Virus record (IMG/VR): IMGVR_UViG_3300044949_001245
Location: 1-64,000 of that record
DNA length: 64,000 bases
Origin: a virus
Strand: one strand, 5' to 3'
Below, one piece after another: positions 59,664 through 64,000 of this stretch. The translations under genes were made by a program, and so were the position numbers. Below the pieces are notes generated by a model. The model was not told the origin of the DNA, did not search any database, and saw only the letters and a list, made by a program, of their open reading frames with translations. The stretch's first letter is position 1; every line of letters begins with the position of its first letter.

Positions 59664-60179
59664 TTAGTATGATGTGTTTGTCATGATTATGTATCTAGCC
59701 TTATTTGCCAAGTCAGCCAGACTTTCCTCTGCTGTCATAAATGTCTTTCCTTGTAGCTTAATCACCCCCAAGTCATATTTTCTGTAATTGTATTCCTTAA
59801 TCTTTTGAATGAACATTTTGGCTATATCAGAAAATGTTGGTTGAGTTGACTGGACGTGCCTCCGATGCGCTACAAATTGATTGTTGGTTTTGTCCTCACG
59901 AATTACCAAGTGTGGAGTGGACATTTTTTCAACCACTGTTCCGAATTTCGTTTCACGCATTCCCTCGTCATAAAATGACACGTGAGTTCCATCGGTGATT
60001 TTTCCGTTTTGTTCTAGCAAATCGTGCGTTGCCCCCGAAAAGATAATGTCTGATACATCTTGGTGCATCAACTCATCTACGTCAGACTCAAAAATTGCCT
60101 TATCATCGTACAAGTAAATGTCGAAATGTTGACCTGAGTGACTGTTTGTTCTTAATCTGATTGGATTTTTCATTTTCAA
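59664..60179 (-). CDS. hypothetical protein
   Basis: 171 residues, mixed alpha/beta, overlapping the next gene by 4 bp. N-terminal His-rich motif SHSGQHFDIYLYDD. Unknown. Confidence 0.6.
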   Translation of the reverse strand: MKMKNPIRLRTNSHSGQHFDIYLYDDKAIFESDVDELMHQDVSDIIFSGATHDLLEQNGKITDGTHVSFYDEGMRETKFGTVVEKMSTPHLVIREDKTNNQFVAHRRHVQSTQPTFSDIAKMFIQKIKEYNYRKYDLGVIKLQGKTFMTAEESLADLANKARYIIMTNTSY

Positions 60180-60394
60180 AAAACTTTTATTACATTAAAT
60201 GGATTCAGACAAAAACAATCGCCATCATCCTTGCGTATTAAATAGATGTCTTGTGGCGAAACAAATAGCACATCTCCATTTTTATCAAATACTCTGTCTG
60301 TTGATTGTACTTTGTCTAACACTACACCTGTTCCCTCTACTCTTTCATTTTCAATGTAGTATGAAAATGCTATTTTCTTTCCGATGATGCTCAT
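60176..60394 (-). CDS. small hypothetical protein
   Basis: 72 residues, beta-rich (KIAFSYYIENERVEGTGVVLD), overlapping the dUTPase gene by 4 bp. A small SH3-like fold is possible. Confidence 0.58.
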   Translation of the reverse strand: MSIIGKKIAFSYYIENERVEGTGVVLDKVQSTDRVFDKNGDVLFVSPQDIYLIRKDDGDCFCLNPFNVIKVF

Positions 60395-60858
60395 ATGTTT
60401 GATGTTTTAGTTTGTTGTTCCGTATTGGTATCAGTGCTTCCAAATCCACCCTCACCTCTTTCGCTTTCCTCTAGTTCTTCAACTTCCTCAAGCTCAATAA
60501 ATGGTATCGGTTGGATGATTATTTGACCGACTTTCTCCCCTACCTTGTAGATGTCTTTACCATGTAGGTTTGCTCCTGTGACTTGAAAGCGCAAGCAAAT
60601 TTCTCCCCTATATCCTGAGTCAATTACTCCTACGCAGTTTTTCAAAATCAAATCTTTTTTTGTTACTGAACTTCTTGCGTAAAGCAACCCAACATACCCC
60701 TCTGGAATTTCCATAGCCAGACCAGTGTGGTACTGAACGAACTTTCCGTTTGAGTCCATATGAATTTGGATAGCTGTTAAGTCCATGCCGGCATCGCCCT
60801 TTTTAGCATAGGTTGGTATCACCGCCCTATCATCTAGTTTTTTAATTTTTATTTTCAT
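60391..60858 (-). CDS. dut: dUTPase
   Basis: 155 residues from the ATG at 60858 (MKIKIKKLDDRAVIP). That start overlaps the upstream stop as ATGA, so the longer frame from 60903 is rejected. All five trimeric dUTPase motifs can be read: GDAGMDLTA, ARSSVTKK, GVIDSGYRGEI, GQIIIQPI and EGGFGSTDT. It hydrolyses dUTP to dUMP, keeping uracil out of phage DNA and supplying dUMP. This would matter if the phage also makes hydroxymethyl-dUMP. Confidence 0.92.
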   Translation of the reverse strand: MKIKIKKLDDRAVIPTYAKKGDAGMDLTAIQIHMDSNGKFVQYHTGLAMEIPEGYVGLLYARSSVTKKDLILKNCVGVIDSGYRGEICLRFQVTGANLHGKDIYKVGEKVGQIIIQPIPFIELEEVEELEESERGEGGFGSTDTNTEQQTKTSNI

Positions 60859-61130
60859 CTCAGATATTTTTTGTCTAACACTACCGCATTGCCTACAATA
60901 CAATCATTGAACCTCCGTGTCTTTTCATAGAACACTTGCGTGGCTATTTCATTGAGTGGTTTGTTCAACAATTTTCCCTCTTCATTAACCACCATTAGGG
61001 TGTTCTCATCAAGCCAAACTATTTCGATGTATCCATCGACAGCCTTTTGAAGAAATTCCAGTGATGCTTCTTTGTCGTCATTTTTTACGACCTCGACACT
61101 TCCGTCAGTTTTGATAATTTTTGCTTCCAT
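60855..61130 (-). CDS. small hypothetical protein
   Basis: 91 residues, acidic, mixed alpha/beta (SVEVVKNDDKEASLEFLQKA). Ends in an ATGA overlap with dUTPase. Unknown. Confidence 0.58.
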   Translation of the reverse strand: MEAKIIKTDGSVEVVKNDDKEASLEFLQKAVDGYIEIVWLDENTLMVVNEEGKLLNKPLNEIATQVFYEKTRRFNDCIVGNAVVLDKKYLR

Positions 61131-61132
61131 TT

Positions 61133-61384
61133 TCAGAGAATGTTTATGTGTTCTAATTGCGCCATTTTGTTTTTTAGTTCAGCAAATTTCTTATCTCTCA
61201 ACTCCTGTGTCCTGAACGGAAACACCCAATCTTTCAAAACGAACTTCTCAGGCAAATCCTCATTCAGCACTATACAAAAATCTATTTGCTCAGATTGTTC
61301 GTTCCAAATCTGTTTCCTAGTAACTCTGAAAACTGCCATAACGTCAAACAGTTCCCCTTCAAACTCCAAAAGTGTCTTTGCCAT
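61133..61384 (-). CDS. small hypothetical protein
   Basis: 83 residues with two ferredoxin-like-looking strands (FDVMAVFRVTRKQIWNEQSE). Overlaps the upstream gene by 26 bp. Unknown. Confidence 0.55.
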   Translation of the reverse strand: MAKTLLEFEGELFDVMAVFRVTRKQIWNEQSEQIDFCIVLNEDLPEKFVLKDWVFPFRTQELRDKKFAELKNKMAQLEHINIL

Positions 61385-61703
61385 CTTGATTGTTTTTTAT
61401 TTGTTCTTTAGAATTTTTGTTGAAATCATCGGTATGATTTTTATTGAAAGTATCAACAAACCAAGCGCAATCCTTTTTGTCGCTTTGGTCACAACCGCTA
61501 TGCTGGTCTGGGCCAGTTTGTCTATTACAACGCTTACAAATTTTATTCATGTTATCGGTATTTTTTTCATGTATCATAGAAATCCTTGCCGGCAAAACTT
61601 CGATTAAATTACATTCATCGCAACATTCACCCTCTTCCATAACTGGCTCTGGGTTGTTCCCATATCCACTCATTTCCTTATTACAAATACAGCACTTATA
61701 CAT
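61359..61703 (-). CDS. Cys-rich zinc-ribbon protein
   Basis: 114 residues. The N-terminus CCICNKEMSGYGNNPEP then GECCDECNL is a four-Cys zinc module seen in small proteins of many phages. A second cluster CKRCNRQTG with further Cys follows near 55-80. Function is unknown, perhaps nucleic-acid binding. Confidence 0.68.
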   Translation of the reverse strand: MYKCCICNKEMSGYGNNPEPVMEEGECCDECNLIEVLPARISMIHEKNTDNMNKICKRCNRQTGPDQHSGCDQSDKKDCAWFVDTFNKNHTDDFNKNSKEQIKNNQDGKDTFGV

Positions 61704-62046
61704 TTGATTTTGTTTTTCGGTTTCTCTTTAATAATTCTGCCCTAGTTATTGCTTCCAGATTGGAAATATCGTCATTGTATCTATTTCCATCTATATGATA
61801 CAACACATATCCTTTCGGCAACTTTCCGTTTGTTTTTTCCCAAATTACCTTTGGTCTGCGCTGCCTTTCTTTGTTTCCTATCCATACGTGTACGCAATCA
61901 TTTTTTATGACTTGTACTCCACCTTTCCATGATGGATGATTTTCGCCAACATGATTTTCTCCGCTTTTGAATTGTGTTTGTGGTGATGGATTGAATCCAC
62001 TCAAACCCTTATTCCAAGGAACATCGCCTTTGTTAAATTTTCCCAT
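61696..62046 (-). CDS. HNH endonuclease
   Basis: 116 residues. The HNH core VLYHIDGNRYNDDISNLEAI lies at residues 81-100, with the metal His84. The N-terminus PWNKGLSGFNP resembles the NUMOD3-type DNA-binding segment of homing endonucleases. Free-standing, with no intron evident, so it is probably a mobile element gene inserted among small early genes. Confidence 0.8.
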   Translation of the reverse strand: MGKFNKGDVPWNKGLSGFNPSPQTQFKSGENHVGENHPSWKGGVQVIKNDCVHVWIGNKERQRRPKVIWEKTNGKLPKGYVLYHIDGNRYNDDISNLEAITRAELLKRNRKTKSNV

Positions 62047-62047
62047 A

Positions 62048-62452
62048 TCAATAAAATTTGAACTTTAATACTTTATCAGGCATACGTTCAACCTCTTCCA
62101 ATTTACGCATCCGCAACCTTGGCAGACTGCTTATGTTATCTCTCCTAGAACAATCTGATATCATTCCGTTCCCCTCGTAAATTGCAAAATGAACCCTAGC
62201 CCAAACATCCATTATTGTAAGCAATCCGTTTTTGTCTATGGCAACCGCCATTTCGGCTTGATGAGCATTAGCATCCCATAGAACTATGTCGCCATATTCC
62301 AATTTATCTATGGAGGAAAATGATGATATATCAAATCCCTTATCTATGTTCTCATACTGGTACAAAGATGGACTAATGCCCGACCTCTTTAGAACATAGG
62401 TCAGGCACGTGTCTGTTTTGTTAATCTGAACTTGGCAAAGCCTCACTATCAT
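62048..62452 (-). CDS. possible NlpC/P60-type cysteine enzyme
   Basis: 134 residues. Cys16 in TDTCLTYVL and His64 in WDANAHQAEMAVAID could form the catalytic pair of the papain-like NlpC/P60 fold. EYGDIVLWD precedes the His, as in that family. There is no signal sequence. The substrate could be peptidoglycan or a cytoplasmic amide. The assignment is tentative. Confidence 0.4.
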   Translation of the reverse strand: MIVRLCQVQINKTDTCLTYVLKRSGISPSLYQYENIDKGFDISSFSSIDKLEYGDIVLWDANAHQAEMAVAIDKNGLLTIMDVWARVHFAIYEGNGMISDCSRRDNISSLPRLRMRKLEEVERMPDKVLKFKFY

Positions 62453-62461
62453 AATTTTAAT

Positions 62462-62710
62462 TTATTCTCCAAAAACACTTTCTTTAGGATAAACCCACAT
62501 GGCTCCATCACCGCTGACAATAACTCTGTACTCATCTATTCCATCAATGACTTCTATGGTTGTGCCCTCGCTAGTTTTGTACATTTTTGAGGACACTGAC
62601 TTGTACTGATTTTCCGACTTGGCTTTGATGTCGTATCTACTCGTGATGTAAACATATCCCATGATGGTGATGATGAATGTTATTAATGCTACAAAAATTT
62701 TGCTCCACAT
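62462..62710 (-). CDS. small membrane protein
   Basis: 82 residues with one N-terminal membrane helix (IFVALITFIITIMGYVYI) and a soluble domain with strand-like sequence. Unknown. Confidence 0.6.
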   Translation of the reverse strand: MWSKIFVALITFIITIMGYVYITSRYDIKAKSENQYKSVSSKMYKTSEGTTIEVIDGIDEYRVIVSGDGAMWVYPKESVFGE

Positions 62711-62715
62711 GACTC

Positions 62716-63471
62716 TTAATTTTTATTCAAGTTGATAATTACTTCCCAAAACGATGCCGGCAATTTTACGTTGCTCATCACAATACAATCCCTAAACATC
62801 GGTGCTATTTGTTCTGGCGTGTATCCAGCTATTCCGCAGCCTATCGCTGTGACTAGAAATGTCTTGCCTGTATTGGTTCTGGCGAACTCCTTAAACCTAT
62901 GCACGAACACCGAAATGTCCTCCAGAGACATTTGATTTTTGGTAGTCAAATCTACAGTGGGTATGGCGTATGTGTTTCCAGACATCCCCTCTTCCAAACC
63001 CCATTCTGCTCCGAAATCTTCATGCGCTATTCTTGCCGCTCCACCTAGATGATGACCTTGAAGATTGGAGCCAAAAACGAATACCTCATTAACATCCAAC
63101 TCCGTAATTTCATCAGAAACAATCCTGTCGTCATTAGCGAACAAATTCAAATCCATCTTCCGTAAATTGTACGGAACAGCATCCAAGTACCAGTCTATGG
63201 TGTAACCGACCTTTTCCAATTCCTTTTGAAGTTTGGCGCATCCCTCATAGGTTTCTATGTCCTCTTCACTGAACCGCTCCAGAACTTTACTAACCACGTC
63301 AGGTATGGCCTCAGGGCACTCAAATAAATCGTGCCCTATGACCTTGAAATCTACATTCGTCAAATCGTAAACTTGACCCTCAATAACTTCGCCCTCCACG
63401 TGCGTTACCACTTCTGTTTCTGTCCTGCCATCTAGGCTGAACTCAACTATATCTCCGACTTGTGCTCTCAT
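62716..63471 (-). CDS. macro-like domain protein
   Basis: 251 residues. From ~128 the sequence reads VFVFGSNLQGHHLGGAAR, later YAIPTVDL, then FLVTAIGCGIAGYTPEQ. I recognise this as the A1S_2505-like phage non-structural family, related to macro domains that bind ADP-ribose. Residues 1-110 form a separate domain with a beta-hairpin start and helical end. A role in ADP-ribose or NAD metabolism is inferred only. Overlaps the next gene by 4 bp. Confidence 0.65.
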   Translation of the reverse strand: MRAQVGDIVEFSLDGRTETEVVTHVEGEVIEGQVYDLTNVDFKVIGHDLFECPEAIPDVVSKVLERFSEEDIETYEGCAKLQKELEKVGYTIDWYLDAVPYNLRKMDLNLFANDDRIVSDEITELDVNEVFVFGSNLQGHHLGGAARIAHEDFGAEWGLEEGMSGNTYAIPTVDLTTKNQMSLEDISVFVHRFKEFARTNTGKTFLVTAIGCGIAGYTPEQIAPMFRDCIVMSNVKLPASFWEVIINLNKN

Positions 63472-63806
63472 GATTTTTTGAAAATTTTATTAAACAATTG
63501 GTCAACATCAAAACCATCTACGTGGTACTCCAGTCCGTTCAGGAAATATCTACAGTTGACATCCCCTCCGTTGTAATTTGATAGTCCGTGACCGACCTGA
63601 ATCAATGTCTTTCCGAAATCCTTTTTGTTCGGTATGTATAACTCATACATTGATGCGCCATAATACCCTCCTGACCTATCGGTATGCCCCGAACCACTCA
63701 CGTGTAGGGCAAGAACTTTAGTTGTGTTCTTTATCTCAAATTGCGTTCCGTAATAGTTTATGACGTACTCATTCGCCTTTAGTGTCTTTACTTGTGTCGT
63801 TTCCAT
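63468..63806 (-). CDS. hypothetical protein
   Basis: 112 residues, Gly- and Tyr-rich (SGSGHTDRSGGYYGASMYEL), beta-like. Overlaps the macro-like gene by ATGA. No family recognised. Confidence 0.58.
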   Translation of the reverse strand: METTQVKTLKANEYVINYYGTQFEIKNTTKVLALHVSGSGHTDRSGGYYGASMYELYIPNKKDFGKTLIQVGHGLSNYNGGDVNCRYFLNGLEYHVDGFDVDQLFNKIFKKS

Positions 63807-63813
63807 GGCTATT

Positions 63814-64000
63814 TTAGTTTTTAGTGGTTGATAACTGCTCTCCTAGTATAACGCTGGCTAATTCAGGATACCATCCTCTAATGAGCTGTAAAGCACGCTC
63901 AACATCTATCACCTGAACATCTACCATCGCCTTGCGTCTGGTCCAATTCTTGTCGATGAACTCCCGACCCATGGTCACCCCTCGTTTCTCAACCCTCTGG
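63814..64000 (-). CDS. hypothetical protein, partial (N-terminus outside window)
   Basis: The frame is open from the right edge to a stop at 63814 (~62 residues, containing TMGREFIDKNWTRRKAMVD and ending QLSTTKN). A helical region ERALQLIRGWYPELA follows. Its 7-base distance to the next start supports translation. Family unknown. Confidence 0.55.
   Translation of the reverse strand, partial: QRVEKRGVTMGREFIDKNWTRRKAMVDVQVIDVERALQLIRGWYPELASVILGEQLSTTKN

Noticed and set aside
60859-60903. 15-residue N-terminal extension of dUTPase (MYCRQC...)
   Set aside because: The extension overlaps the preceding gene, whereas the ATG at 60858 gives the usual ATGA coupling and the typical dUTPase N-terminus.
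61140-61607. Plus-strand open frame of 155 codons
   Set aside because: Mirror of the Cys-rich zinc protein and its neighbour; hydrophobic, compositionally odd, and the minus-strand frames have clear ATGA couplings.
1-64000. crAss-like or siphovirus assignment
   Set aside because: A sheath protein with the EPGVYA signature, baseplate J and hub/spike genes show a contractile tail.

Overview
The window reads as one continuous piece of a large tailed-phage genome with a contractile tail (myovirus morphology). Every supported gene lies on the minus strand, so transcription runs from high to low coordinates. Genes are packed head to tail with 1-14 bp overlaps, and only one gap exceeds 300 bp (4611-4974). 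The host is most likely a member of the Bacteroidota. Two near-identical promoters have the TTG-N19-TA..TTT form typical of that phylum, start codons follow A-rich leaders instead of Shine-Dalgarno sequences, and base composition is AT-rich. Host genus and phage identity cannot be read from the sequence.

Layout in transcription order. (1) 64000-56000: small early or accessory genes (macro-like domain protein, NlpC/P60-like protein, HNH endonuclease, zinc-ribbon protein, dUTPase, DnaQ-like exonuclease), then a possible small terminase and the large terminase. (2) 56000-50500: small unknown genes, a DUF2786-type protein, a fibre with a carbohydrate-binding-like segment and an AAA+ ATPase. Two copies of one ~60 bp promoter (50943-51001 and 55938-55996) and two hairpin terminators lie here. 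(3) 50500-47600: small genes, a membrane-anchored glucosaminidase, and a protein of the thymine-hypermodification family (HMUDK helical / aGPT-pyrophosphorylase type). (4) 47600-41400: acidic head protein, portal and three virion-like proteins, two of which share a domain. (5) 41400-39150: lysis cassette (holin-like proteins, including an overlooked 58-codon gene, amidase endolysin, spanin-like protein). (6) 39000-28500: head module with Mu F/SPP1 gp7-like protein, PIG-L deacetylase, glycosyltransferase, AAA+ ATPase, a kinase-like plus ADP-ribosyltransferase-like protein, protease-scaffold fusion and major capsid protein with an Ig/FN3-like insertion. (7) 28500-21800: connector and neck proteins, tail sheath and tail tube. 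(8) 21800-4975: short holin gene, tail-assembly chaperone pair with a possible programmed frameshift, tape measure, baseplate hub carried on two genes (one with an M15 peptidase and an OmpA-like domain), spike, gp25/LysM-like protein, baseplate J and tail fibres, closed by a terminator. (9) 4610-1: replication genes (UvsW-like helicase, unknown Cys-cluster protein, DnaB-like helicase, CHC2/Toprim primase).

Together these genes cover packaging, capsid assembly, a complete contractile tail, lysis and part of the replication machinery. The most unusual content is (a) the head-module group of AAA+ ATPase, kinase/ART-like protein, glycosyltransferase and deacetylase, in which the ATPase and the kinase/ART protein share an N-terminal G-K-[LF]-D-W-R-K motif; (b) the hub carrying an M15 peptidase and an OmpA-like peptidoglycan-binding domain; (c) the thymine-hypermodification protein together with a dUTPase; and (d) two candidate phage promoter classes. 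All family assignments come from motif recognition by eye; no database search was run.
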